Part shown: positions 54,771 to 63,727 of the stretch, piece by piece
How the letters are laid out: the number at the start of each line of letters is the position of its first letter
Numbering within the stretch: the stretch's first letter is position 1
DNA from: Marinobacter sp. ATCH36
Lineage (GTDB): Bacteria; Pseudomonadota; Gammaproteobacteria; Pseudomonadales; Oleiphilaceae
Length of the DNA: 64,000 nucleotides
Reading direction: 5' to 3'
NCBI RefSeq assembly: GCF_023555055.1
Contig: NZ_JAMJPL010000001.1
Coordinates: 1,364,001-1,428,000, forward strand
Program-made: the position numbers and the translations under genes
Notes under the pieces: generated by a model
Database searches by the model: none
What the model saw: only the letters and a program-made list of their open reading frames with translations
What the model was told of the DNA's origin: nothing

Positions 54771-56987
54771 TTATCGGGAGGACGATCGCACCAGGGTAAG
54801 GGCGTAGATCTCACGCATATCACGGGCAAACTGCTCCACCGAATAATCCGCGGCAAACTCCAGGGCGTGGGCGGCCAGTTCCTCACGAAGCCCGTCGTCT
54901 TCCAGCAGCTGTTGCACCCGTGCACACCACTGGTCCTGCTTTTCCGGTGTCTTGAAGCCGTTGAAGCCGTCGCGCACCACATCGTCAATGCCACTGGAGC
55001 GTACTGCAACCACCGGCAGCCCGGCGGCCATGGCTTCCAGTATTACCATGCCCTGGGTTTCAGATTTGGAGGCGAACAGGAAAGCATCGCCAAGGTGATA
55101 CCAGGTGGCCATATCATCCGGAGGGATGGAGCCGACCAGTGTGAAGTGATCTTGTAAGTCAAGCTCATCGATACGCTGCTGCAGGCGCTCATGCTGGTGG
55201 CCTTCACCAATCATCAGGAAACGGAAGGGGCGGTCGGTGCGCCTGCGTAGTTCATCAATGGCATCGATCATGAAATCGATATTCTTTTCGTTGGAAAGCC
55301 GGGACACGCTGACGAATACGGTCTCATCACCAATATTCAGGGATTCCCGCAGCTTGCGGACATCTTCATCGTCAACCTCCTGGAATCGCTGGTACTCGAT
55401 ACCAGTGGGTTGAACAAACACCGGGCTCTTGACGCCAATCATCCGCAGGTACTCCTCGGTGGAGTAGGTGGGCACGATGACGCCGTCGCACTTGTTGGCA
55501 AACCGTTTGATCAGCTCATGAGAGATCAGGTTGCGGAACAGGTTGCCCGGCAGGGGTACGAAGTGCGCGTAATGTTCCAGGCGGGTGTGATAGGTGTAAA
55601 CCGCCGGCACCTTCAGGCGCCGGGCGATGAACATTCCCAGCGAACCCAGCCAGATGGGGTGGTGCAGGTGGATGATGTCTGGTTTGAACGCTCGCAGCCG
55701 CTGGCGGATCCGCGGCAGGAATATGTTGGCCAGCCGGAATTCCCGATTCTCGCCCATGGATAAAAGGGATGGCACCCGCACCACGTTGCTTTCCTGCCGG
55801 GGCTGGTCACGATATCGAGGGCACACAATCAGGATGACGTCGCCGAGAGTTTCCAGGCCTTTTCTCAGGCGCTCGATGGAGATAGGTACACCGCCAATGA
55901 ACGGCAGGTAGTTGTTGGTGAACATGGCAACCCTTAACGGTCGGGAAAGCCAGGGCTGTGGGTCCAGATCGTAATCCGGATAGTAGTCTTTCTCCACGAA
56001 AATGGCGGTGTAAAGCTTGATGCTGATCAGCACAAACACGGCCACCAGCAGGATGAAGTTCACGTAGCCCACATAGAACAGGGAGTAGACAAAGAACCAG
56101 AGGGATTCCAGGGTACTCAGTATCGGGTTCTGCCCGGCTTCCAGCCGTTCCATTGAATGGCTGATCTCGCCATCTTCGCTCACATTCACCCGCACGTAAT
56201 GGTAAAAACTGGTGTCATTATTGAGCACCAGTCCCCCGGCTCCACCGGTGGTGATGAATCGTGTATTACCCTCTACCTGATCCGAATACAGGGACAGATT
56301 GGCCGAGAACACCATATCCACATCGTGCCTGGCAATGGCCTCAAGCAGGGCCTGACGGAATTCCGGAGGCTCGAGGAAATCGTCATCCTCCTCGAAGGGC
56401 GCATCCTGTTCCGGTTCCAGCAGCGGGTGACCGACGAACAGAAAACGCACTCTGTTGGGCTCCTGGCTCAACAGGTCGTTCAGCCAGCGGATCTGCCATT
56501 GCCAGGGGGTTTTGCCGGTACTGTCCAGAAAGATCAGCCGTGCGTCACCGGCCTTGATACTGAAAAAATGTGGGCCGAAGTGGTCGTAGAACCGGTAGCT
56601 GCCGAAATTCTCGTACTCGTTGTCGCCAAAGGTCAGCAGGTAGGGAATGTCCAGATTGGACAGGGTGCCCTGAATGGCACGGTACTTGTCTTCGCCGCCC
56701 CCGCTGACAGCGTTTCCGGCGGACACTACAAAGTCCAGGCCAGACTGGTTGAGTACCGGGATCATCCGTTCTTCGAAGACACCAACGGAATTGTTGATGT
56801 TGCCCACAACCGCAAAACTGAAACCACCGGAGTCCGCCAGATTGTCGCTGATCCGGGCTACCTGCTCTGTGTGCAGGGCCTCGAACTCGGGCGCGAACAG
56901 GTTGAGGTAACCCTTGTACCCAATCAGCAGCAACAAAATCGACAGGTTGATGTAGAACAGCAGTTTTAACGGATGGCGGCTTTTCAT
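54771..56987 (-). CDS. fused pseudo-metallophosphoesterase / GT4 glycosyltransferase, membrane-bound
   Basis: The 738-residue protein starts with a membrane helix (about 8-30), then a calcineurin-like phosphoesterase fold (about 55-255), a second membrane region (about 295-325) and a GT4 glycosyltransferase (351-735). The latter has NNYLPFIGGVPISIERLR, HLHHPIWLG and the E-x7-E pair E643/E651. In the phosphoesterase part the metal ligands are mostly replaced: Asn63 and Asn65, Asn92, and GDNE at 121-124 where GNHE is usual; only His187 remains in a GHP motif. So it is probably catalytically dead and the domain may act as a sensor or substrate clamp. It overlaps the PF03706 gene by ATGA. Confidence 0.85.
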   Translation of the reverse strand: MKSRHPLKLLFYINLSILLLLIGYKGYLNLFAPEFEALHTEQVARISDNLADSGGFSFAVVGNINNSVGVFEERMIPVLNQSGLDFVVSAGNAVSGGGEDKYRAIQGTLSNLDIPYLLTFGDNEYENFGSYRFYDHFGPHFFSIKAGDARLIFLDSTGKTPWQWQIRWLNDLLSQEPNRVRFLFVGHPLLEPEQDAPFEEDDDFLEPPEFRQALLEAIARHDVDMVFSANLSLYSDQVEGNTRFITTGGAGGLVLNNDTSFYHYVRVNVSEDGEISHSMERLEAGQNPILSTLESLWFFVYSLFYVGYVNFILLVAVFVLISIKLYTAIFVEKDYYPDYDLDPQPWLSRPLRVAMFTNNYLPFIGGVPISIERLRKGLETLGDVILIVCPRYRDQPRQESNVVRVPSLLSMGENREFRLANIFLPRIRQRLRAFKPDIIHLHHPIWLGSLGMFIARRLKVPAVYTYHTRLEHYAHFVPLPGNLFRNLISHELIKRFANKCDGVIVPTYSTEEYLRMIGVKSPVFVQPTGIEYQRFQEVDDEDVRKLRESLNIGDETVFVSVSRLSNEKNIDFMIDAIDELRRRTDRPFRFLMIGEGHQHERLQQRIDELDLQDHFTLVGSIPPDDMATWYHLGDAFLFASKSETQGMVILEAMAAGLPVVAVRSSGIDDVVRDGFNGFKTPEKQDQWCARVQQLLEDDGLREELAAHALEFAADYSVEQFARDMREIYALTLVRSSSR

Positions 56988-58042
56988 GGGGCTTCCTTCC
57001 TGTTCCTAACCAGTTCCCTCTGCAGGATTACCAGACCGGCCAGCATGCCCAGATAAATCGTGATGAATCGCCAGGCGATAGTTACCAGAACCAGGTGATT
57101 GGCCGTGAGTATGTCCCGGAAGAAACTACCGAACACCCCTTCCGATATGCCGGACGCGCCGGGTGTTGGTGAAAAATACATCACAAACGTGGTCACCACC
57201 AGCAGGCCGGTGCTCACAACGTAGTCTACCTGGTAATCCAGTGCCGATATCAGCAGCGCCGGGAAGCTGAACAGGCTTAGCAGGAATATAAAAGTGAACA
57301 GTACCGATAACGCAACGAACCGTTTCGGGCCGTTGAGATAATCGCCGAAGCTGTGGGAAAACCGCAGCATTTCCCGCCTGGCCTTGAATTGCCAGCGATG
57401 GTGCCTGCGCTCACTGATAAGGTGGAAACGGTGCAACACACTCAGCAGTCTCCCCAGGGGTGCGATAAGCCAGCGGGTGCGGAACAGGACGACCATGAAA
57501 AAACCGAGGTAGAGGAGGATTAGCACCGCCAGTATCGGCCCCAGTTCTCCCACGAGGGGCTGATTCTCGAGGGCGTCGAGCGTCAGTAGGAAAACCGGGG
57601 TGAGCGAGAAGATAAAGATCACCGCGATCACGGTCCGGATGGTGGTCGCTGCCGTGGCACGGCCCACCGGTACCCCATGATGCTGCAGGTACCAGATCTG
57701 CGCAAAGCCGCCGCCGGTAGCCATGGGGGTAACATTGGAGAAAAACAGATTAATGAACACCAGCCGGAAAATCACCGGGAAGGACAAACGGTGTCCCAGT
57801 GCCCGCAGGGTGAAGTGCAACCTCAGACCGTCAGCGACAAAGTAAATCACAAGCAGCGCAATGACTGAAACGAGGGTTCGAGGCGCAAGCAGGCGCTGAT
57901 CAAAAGTAACGCTGCGGCCGGCGAACTGGTCGTACACGGCATAGAGCCCGGCTGCCGTCATGGCAATGAAGATCAGGCTGAAAACCGTCAGCCTGCGCCA
58001 GGACGCGCGCTGTTGATAATCCTGATCCGGGGGATTGGTCAT
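56984..58042 (-). CDS. PF03706 (YbhN/UPF0104) integral membrane protein
   Basis: The 352-residue protein has about eight to nine membrane helices and the PF03706 patterns FINLFFSNVTPMATGGGFAQIWYLQHHGVPVGRA and SPTPGASGISEG. Relatives include MprF-type flippase domains and glycolipid-associated proteins. In an operon with a glycosyltransferase, a role in lipid translocation is inferred. It overlaps both neighbours by ATGA. Confidence 0.87.
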   Translation of the reverse strand: MTNPPDQDYQQRASWRRLTVFSLIFIAMTAAGLYAVYDQFAGRSVTFDQRLLAPRTLVSVIALLVIYFVADGLRLHFTLRALGHRLSFPVIFRLVFINLFFSNVTPMATGGGFAQIWYLQHHGVPVGRATAATTIRTVIAVIFIFSLTPVFLLTLDALENQPLVGELGPILAVLILLYLGFFMVVLFRTRWLIAPLGRLLSVLHRFHLISERRHHRWQFKARREMLRFSHSFGDYLNGPKRFVALSVLFTFIFLLSLFSFPALLISALDYQVDYVVSTGLLVVTTFVMYFSPTPGASGISEGVFGSFFRDILTANHLVLVTIAWRFITIYLGMLAGLVILQRELVRNRKEAP

Positions 58043-58737
58043 GAACTGACCGCCAGCGCCTGCTGGATAAGTGCTTTCTGGTGGGCGCCAAACTCAGCCA
58101 CCAGGGCCTCAGATTCATTGGCGTCCCGCGCCAGGATAGCTTTGGTCAGGCGGCTGAAGAACAGCCCGGTGCGGTCCAGATCCTGCCGGTAGCGATCTGC
58201 ACTGAGGTAGTAGGCCCGGCTGACAGCCGGCTTGAAGTTGGTCAATGCCTCAGTGAGGTAAGGATTGGCCACTACCTTACAGCATACCTCCATCACCCCG
58301 AAACTGGCCTCCACGATCGCCGTGATATTGGCATTCTTCCGTTGCATCCGGGTGGTCACTGTTTCTACCGCCTGCAACAAATCTGCCTTGTCTGCCTCCT
58401 GCCAACGCTCGCACAGTCGCCGCGCCAGCATGATCAGCAAGTGCATGTAAACGTCGTAAAGCTCGGAAGCGTGCGCAGCATCCAGTTGGGTGGCGGATGC
58501 GCCTTTGCGTGGGGTGATCTCGACCAGGTGCCAGCGTTCGAGTGTGTACAGCGCCTCCTTCACTGAAGCCCGGCTGACCTTCAGTTCATTGGCGGTGGTG
58601 GCCTCATGCAACCGTTCACCAGGCCTGATCTGGCCCGTCATGATGCGCTCGGCCAGGTAGTTGGCGATTTGCTCGGCAAGGGTGTTGGGAACCTGGAAGT
58701 CCATTGATTGAAGCCTGCTTTTAACGTTCAGAACCAT
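58039..58737 (-). CDS. GntR-family (FadR/FCD-type) transcriptional regulator
   Basis: The 232-residue protein has the GntR winged helix (TLAEQIANYLAERIMTGQIRPGERLHEATTANELKVSRASVKEALYTLERW, about residues 19-69) and an all-helical effector domain of FCD/VanR type. It is the first gene of the overlapping regulator-PF03706-glycosyltransferase operon, and is divergent from the TAXI-TRAP operon across a 140-base gap, so either could be its target. Starts at 58737 and 58704 are both possible. Confidence 0.85.
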   Translation of the reverse strand: MVLNVKSRLQSMDFQVPNTLAEQIANYLAERIMTGQIRPGERLHEATTANELKVSRASVKEALYTLERWHLVEITPRKGASATQLDAAHASELYDVYMHLLIMLARRLCERWQEADKADLLQAVETVTTRMQRKNANITAIVEASFGVMEVCCKVVANPYLTEALTNFKPAVSRAYYLSADRYRQDLDRTGLFFSRLTKAILARDANESEALVAEFGAHQKALIQQALAVSS

Positions 58738-58877
58738 GATGGCTCTGGGAAATGCCTGTCAGATCTTAACCTTATTTGCAGGAAGAATCAGTAGTTGGCA
58801 ATTGGCTGCTATCCTATTAAAACGTCCACGGCAATCACGTGTCCCGACGCAATTCCAACAAAAATGAGGTGATTAAC

Positions 58878-59837
58878 ATGCGTAAGTTATTTCTGGCACT
58901 GAGCGCGACCGCGCTGATCGGTGTCTCCTCCGCCCATGCGGATACGAATCTCTCCATCGCCACGGGTGGCACCGGCGGTACCTACTACCCCCTGGGTGGC
59001 GGGCTTGCTGAATTAATCAGTAATCATATTGAGGGCTACAGCGCAGTGGCGGAGGTAACGGGCGCCTCGGTTGAAAACATGGGGCTGGTTCATCGCCAGG
59101 ATTCCGACCTGGCCATCGCGCTGGCTGATACGGTGCATCAAGCGCACAACGGTGGCGAACGCTTCAATGGCAATAAGCTGGATGTGCTGGCCATTGCCTC
59201 TCTCTACCCGAATGCGGTTCAGATCGTCACGTTGGCGGACTCGGGTATCACGTCGCTCGCTGATCTCGCGGGTAAGAATGTGTCTGTCGGGGCGCCCGGC
59301 AGCGGTACCGAAGTCAACGCCAAGTCTTTGCTGGAGGCGAACGGAATAAGCTTCGACGACTTCGACGCTCGCCGCCTGAACTTCAACGAGACTGCGGATG
59401 CCCTGCGTGATGGTGACATCGACGCCGGATTCTGGAGCGTGGGCCCGCCAACGAGCTCCATCGTCAGTCTTGCCACCACCCGCGATATCGCACTGATATC
59501 ACTCTCAGAGACCGAAATCGCCAATGCCAGGGCGGAAGTTCCGGTATTTGCACCTTACAAGTTGCGTGCCGGTGCCTATGAGGGTGTTGATTCAGCCATT
59601 TCAACGATTGGCATTCCAAACGTGCTCACGGTTAACAACGCCATGTCGGACGAGCTTGCCTACCAGATCACCAAGCTGCTGTTTGAAAAAGTGGACGCTC
59701 TGCGGGCGATTCACCCGGCTGCCGACGACACCACCGTGGAGTTCAGTCTTGAGTCCACACCCATTCCGCTCCATCCGGGTGCCATCAGGTATTACGAGGA
59801 AGTCGGCGCAACAGTGCCGGATAAACTGCGTCAGTAA
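58878..59837 (+). CDS. TAXI-family TRAP substrate-binding protein
   Basis: The 319-residue protein has a signal peptide (MRKLFLALSATALIGVSSAHA) and the TAXI signature SIATGGTGGTYYPLGGGLAELIS, then GAPGSGTEVNAKSLLEANGI. It delivers an unidentified carboxylate-type ligand to a TRAP permease. The frame opens at 58839 but the ATG at 58878, preceded by GAGGTGATT, gives the signal peptide. It is first in a TAXI-DUF1850-TRAP operon. Confidence 0.93.
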   Translation: MRKLFLALSATALIGVSSAHADTNLSIATGGTGGTYYPLGGGLAELISNHIEGYSAVAEVTGASVENMGLVHRQDSDLAIALADTVHQAHNGGERFNGNKLDVLAIASLYPNAVQIVTLADSGITSLADLAGKNVSVGAPGSGTEVNAKSLLEANGISFDDFDARRLNFNETADALRDGDIDAGFWSVGPPTSSIVSLATTRDIALISLSETEIANARAEVPVFAPYKLRAGAYEGVDSAISTIGIPNVLTVNNAMSDELAYQITKLLFEKVDALRAIHPAADDTTVEFSLESTPIPLHPGAIRYYEEVGATVPDKLRQ

Positions 59838-59856
59838 ACGGGCCCTGACAGCCATC

Positions 59857-60372
59857 ATGTCTCGGCGCGTTGCGTACCGGGCCTGTTGTCTGGCTGGATC
59901 ACTGCTGTGGGTGTTATTGCCCACAGCAGGCAGCTCGCAGGGCATGCCAGCCTGGCAACTGTCGGTATCGGATGCTAACCAAACCTCGCTGGCCGAGATC
60001 AGTCTGCCCGAGGGAGGGCGGTGGTGCCTGGTCTGGAATCATTCGGTGCAGGGGTTCCCGGTTACCGACTGCTTCCAGATGCAAGACGGCCAACTGATGC
60101 TGGACAGCAGTCACACACCAGACTTCGCCGCCGGCCTCGGCCACACGGAAGGGCGGGGAACATTGGAGTCTGACGACGAACACGGTTACCGCATCGTTGA
60201 AATGCAGGTTCCCATCTCCGGTAATCATCTCTGGTTGCGCGTTGGCGCTCTTTCAGTGAATCACCGCATTAGGGCGGGATCGCAGGTGGTCAGTCTCAGC
60301 CGTCTGGCTGCAGACACGCTGGTTGAGATTCGAGTCCAGCCCGCAGGCGATACAGGAAACCAGCTTCAATGA
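59857..60372 (+). CDS. DUF1850 protein
   Basis: The 171-residue protein has a signal peptide or single N-terminal helix and the DUF1850 patterns WNHSVQGFPVTDCFQ and DFAAGLGHTEGRG. DUF1850 proteins are nearly always encoded between a TAXI binding protein and a fused TRAP permease, as here, and are likely accessory periplasmic components. It overlaps the permease gene by ATGA. Confidence 0.87.
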   Translation: MSRRVAYRACCLAGSLLWVLLPTAGSSQGMPAWQLSVSDANQTSLAEISLPEGGRWCLVWNHSVQGFPVTDCFQMQDGQLMLDSSHTPDFAAGLGHTEGRGTLESDDEHGYRIVEMQVPISGNHLWLRVGALSVNHRIRAGSQVVSLSRLAADTLVEIRVQPAGDTGNQLQ

Positions 60373-62393
60373 GTCAACAAACGGCCCTTTTTCTGAAAAC
60401 CAATGGCGATTGGCAGCCGACCAGACTGAGCGGGCCCCGGCCTCTGCTCTGGCTTATTGCCCTGGTCGGTATCGCTCTCTCGCTGTTCCAGCTCTATACT
60501 GCGGGCATCCAGCCGCTCGGATTATTCTATCAACGAGGCATTCACCTGGCGTTGGTGATGGTGCTGTGTTTCCTGCTGTTCGGGCCGCGCCCCGGCAAAT
60601 CCCGTGGCACGATAACGGCACTGATCGACACCGTTTTTCTGATTGCCTCCGCCGCCTCCGGCTTCTATCTGGTCTGGTTTCTGGATGAGATTACCGGCCG
60701 GGCGGGATTCTGGAACCAGACCGACATCGTCATGGCCTGGGTCTGCACAATCGCTCTGCTTGAAGCCAGCCGCCGCGCAGTGGGCGCCGGCCTGACCGTG
60801 ATCGGTGTTGTTGCCATCCTTTACGCCATGAGTGGCCAGCGTGGGCCGCTGTCGGAACTGGGTGAGTGGTTGCCCGGCATTCTCAACCATCGCGGCTATT
60901 CCCTGGATCGAATCGGCGCCCAGTTATACCTCGGGCAGGAAGGCATTTTCGGCCTGCCACTGGGTGTCGCGGCGACGTTCGTCTTCATCTTCGTGCTGTT
61001 TGGCGCCATGCTGGAAGTCACCGGCGCTGGCCGCTTCTTTATCGACCTGGCCTTTGCTGCGACCGGTCGCCAGCGCGGAGGCCCGGCCAAGGCTGCGGTA
61101 TTGGCGTCGGCGAGTATGGGGTCCATCTCCGGCAGTTCCATCGCCAACGTGGTCACCACGGGCGCATTTACGATCCCGTTGATGAAAAAACTGGGCTTCC
61201 GCCCTGCCCAGGCCGGTGGTATCGAGGCTGCCGCCAGTACGGGTGGACAGATAATGCCGCCCCTGATGGGTGCTGGCGCCTTTCTGATTGCGGAGTACAC
61301 CCGGGTTCCGTATGTGGAAATCGTCAAGGTGAGCGTGTTTCCGGCTCTGCTCTACTTCGCCACGGTGTACCTGCTGGTTCACATCTGTGCGGTAAAGCAG
61401 GGTATGAAGGGCCTGCCCGCCAGCGATCTTCCCCAGCTCAGGGATGTTATGGCCGCAGGCTGGTACTTCCTGTTGCCAATCATCATGTTGGTGTACCTGC
61501 TGGTTATCGGGATCTCGCCCATGCGAGTCGGGTTCTACGCCGTGGTCGGCATCATTGGCATCGCCGGGCTGAATGGCCTTTACCTCGCCTACAAACAGGG
61601 GCGTGCCGAGAACCAGCTCGGCAAAGCGTTGATGCATGCGCTGCGTGAAGGTGTCGTGAAACTCTTGCAGGGGCTAGAGCTTGGCGCGCGCAACGCGGTG
61701 CCCGTCAGCATTGCCTGCGCGATTGCCGGCATCGTGGTGGCGGTTGTCGGTCTGACCGGGCTGGGCCTCAAGTTTTCCTCAATGATGATCGCGTTCGCAG
61801 ACGGCAACATCCTGTTGGCGCTGCTTCTGGTGGTCATTGCAAGCCTGATCCTGGGGCTGGGGCTGCCGGTCACCGCCAGCTACATCGTGTTGATTGTGCT
61901 GGTGGGGCCGGCGTTGACCAATGAGTTTGGTATCCCACTGTTGGTGGCCCACCTGCTGGTGTTCTGGTACTCGCAGGACTCCAATGTTACGCCCCCGGTG
62001 GCGTTGGCTGCGTTTGCGGGGGCGGCGATCGCAGGCAGCAAAACCATGGAGACCAGTATCCAGGCCTGGAAGTTCGCCAAGGGCCTTTACCTCATTCCAC
62101 TGTTCATGGTGTTCAACCCCGTAATCATAGAAGGCGGCCCGTGGCCTGTGCTGCTATGGAACGGGTTCCTCGCCATTCTCGCCCTGGCTGCCTTTGCAGC
62201 GGCACTGGAAGGCTTCCTGTTCACCAGCATGAAGGCGTGGATGCGAATCTTGCTGTGTGGCGGGGTTATCGCGGTTTTCTATCCCGACGTCTACGTGGAA
62301 GTCGCGGGTGTCCTGACCATGCTGTTGCTGCTGGCAGTGAACTATATGCAGCGTCGCGCCGGCGAATCAGCTGGGAGCGATTCCCGACTGTAA
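60369..62393 (+). CDS. TRAP transporter fused permease (DctQM)
   Basis: The 674-residue protein fuses the 4-helix DctQ and the 12-helix DctM parts. It has the fused-permease features GSISGSSIANVVTTGAFTIPLMKK, EAAASTGGQIMPPLMGAGAFLIAEYT and LGLGLPVTASYIVLIVL. With the TAXI protein it forms an ion-driven uptake system of unknown substrate. It lies just before alkB, but an alkane-derived substrate is only a guess. Confidence 0.93.
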   Translation: MSQQTALFLKTNGDWQPTRLSGPRPLLWLIALVGIALSLFQLYTAGIQPLGLFYQRGIHLALVMVLCFLLFGPRPGKSRGTITALIDTVFLIASAASGFYLVWFLDEITGRAGFWNQTDIVMAWVCTIALLEASRRAVGAGLTVIGVVAILYAMSGQRGPLSELGEWLPGILNHRGYSLDRIGAQLYLGQEGIFGLPLGVAATFVFIFVLFGAMLEVTGAGRFFIDLAFAATGRQRGGPAKAAVLASASMGSISGSSIANVVTTGAFTIPLMKKLGFRPAQAGGIEAAASTGGQIMPPLMGAGAFLIAEYTRVPYVEIVKVSVFPALLYFATVYLLVHICAVKQGMKGLPASDLPQLRDVMAAGWYFLLPIIMLVYLLVIGISPMRVGFYAVVGIIGIAGLNGLYLAYKQGRAENQLGKALMHALREGVVKLLQGLELGARNAVPVSIACAIAGIVVAVVGLTGLGLKFSSMMIAFADGNILLALLLVVIASLILGLGLPVTASYIVLIVLVGPALTNEFGIPLLVAHLLVFWYSQDSNVTPPVALAAFAGAAIAGSKTMETSIQAWKFAKGLYLIPLFMVFNPVIIEGGPWPVLLWNGFLAILALAAFAAALEGFLFTSMKAWMRILLCGGVIAVFYPDVYVEVAGVLTMLLLLAVNYMQRRAGESAGSDSRL

Positions 62394-62425
62394 GTCCGTG
62401 TTGATCAAAAAGTGTCTCTCCCCTA

Positions 62426-62455
62426 TTGACTACTGAAATATTGTCGAACAATAAT
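62426..62455 (+). promoter_or_regulatory. predicted alkB promoter
   Basis: TTGACT (62426-62431) and AATAAT (62450-62455) each match the sigma-70 boxes at five of six positions, spaced by 18 bases. The start codon of alkB is 58 bases after the -10 box. The promoter overlaps the palindromes at 62439-62468. Confidence 0.55.
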
Positions 62456-62468
62456 GCAGTCGACAATA
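62439..62468. promoter_or_regulatory. nested palindromes over the alkB promoter
   Basis: TATTGTCGA-N12-TCGACAATA has perfect 9-base arms. Inside it, TATTGT-CGA-ACAATA (62439-62453) is a second perfect palindrome sharing the left arm. They cover the -10 region, as expected for a repressor or activator site of alkB. Confidence 0.6.
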
Positions 62469-62512
62469 AGTGATCACCAAGATCCAATGCAACAGCCAAT
62501 GAGGTAAGACCC

Positions 62513-63649
62513 GTGAATACCAAACCATTGACCCTGGGCACTGAATCCGCACGCCGAAAGGTGTTGCTGACACTCAAAAAATACAGCTATCTGATCGCCA
62601 TGCTGCCCCTGGCGCTGCCACCCTTGTTGTTGGCGGCCGGGCAGGCCACCGGCTGGGTAAACCTGTTCGCCTGGGGTGTGCCTGTCGTCGTTTTCGGCAT
62701 CATCCCCATTCTCGATCTGCTACTGGGCAAAGACGCCCTCAACCCCGATGAGGAAGTGGACACGCCCCGCATGAACACCGAAGTGTTCTACAAATTCATT
62801 ACTCTGGGCTGGGTTGCCGCTTTTGCGGTGCTACTGGTCTGGAGCATGTTCGAGCTGGCCTCAGGCATGTTCAGTGTGGCCGGCGGCATCGGCTGGATAT
62901 TTTCCATCGGCATTGTCGGTGGCCTGGGCATCAACGTCGCCCACGAGCTCATCCACAAAGATGGCAAACTGGAAACCTGGGCTGGCGGCTTCCTGCTGTC
63001 GCTGGTGTGCTACGCCGGCTTCAAGGTCGAACACCTGCGTGGTCACCACGTTCACGTCTCCACCCCGGAAGACGCCTCCTCATCGCGTTATAACCAGTCC
63101 CTGTATAACTTCCTGCCCCAGGCCTACGCCCGCAACTTCATGAACGCCTGGAAGCTGGAAGCCAGGCGCCTGCGGAAAAAGGGCCACAAAGCCTTCAACT
63201 GGCGCAACGAACTCATCTGGTGGTATAGCATCAGCGCGCTGGCACTGGCCGCCTTCACCGTCGCCTTCGGCTGGCTTGGCGCCGCCTTCTTCCTGGGCCA
63301 GAGTTTCATCGCCCTCAACCTGCTGGAAATCGTCAACTACCTCGAGCATTACGGCCTCCACCGCCGCAAACTCGAAAACGGCCGCTACGAACGCACCGGC
63401 CCGGAACACAGCTGGAACTCCAACTACTTCCTCACCAACGTGTTCCTCTTCCACCTCCAGCGCCACAGCGACCACCACGCCTGGGCCAAACGCCGCTATC
63501 AGGTGCTCCGCCACCACGACGTCGCCCCGCAACTACCCGCCGGCTACGCTGCCATGGTGGTCCTGGCGATGATTCCGCCGCTGTGGAAGAAGGTCATGAA
63601 TCCAAGAGTGGAAGCGTATTACGAAGGCGAAGAGCATCAGTTGGTTTAA
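62513..63649 (+). CDS. alkB: alkane 1-monooxygenase
   Basis: The 378-residue membrane di-iron enzyme has the AlkB histidine boxes HELIH (144-148), EHLRGHHVHV (173-182) and LQRHSDHHA, plus the HYG motif NYLEHYGLHRR. It oxidises terminal carbons of medium- to long-chain n-alkanes using rubredoxin electrons; no rubredoxin gene is in the window. The start is a GTG preceded by GAGGTAAG. No truncation is seen. Confidence 0.95.
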   Translation: MNTKPLTLGTESARRKVLLTLKKYSYLIAMLPLALPPLLLAAGQATGWVNLFAWGVPVVVFGIIPILDLLLGKDALNPDEEVDTPRMNTEVFYKFITLGWVAAFAVLLVWSMFELASGMFSVAGGIGWIFSIGIVGGLGINVAHELIHKDGKLETWAGGFLLSLVCYAGFKVEHLRGHHVHVSTPEDASSSRYNQSLYNFLPQAYARNFMNAWKLEARRLRKKGHKAFNWRNELIWWYSISALALAAFTVAFGWLGAAFFLGQSFIALNLLEIVNYLEHYGLHRRKLENGRYERTGPEHSWNSNYFLTNVFLFHLQRHSDHHAWAKRRYQVLRHHDVAPQLPAGYAAMVVLAMIPPLWKKVMNPRVEAYYEGEEHQLV

Positions 63650-63680
63650 AGTCGAACCTTGAAATCTCCCTGCAACGCAC

Positions 63681-63704
63681 TCAGGTATAATGTTTGATAC
63701 CTGA
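63681..63704. promoter_or_regulatory. inverted repeat over the gloA -10 box
   Basis: TCAGGTAT-N8-ATACCTGA has perfect 8-base arms, and the left arm runs into a perfect TATAAT at 63686-63691. It lies 24-47 bases before the gloA start, so it may be an operator or a 5' hairpin. Confidence 0.5.
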
Positions 63705-63727
63705 ACGCATAAAATAGGGAGTAACCC

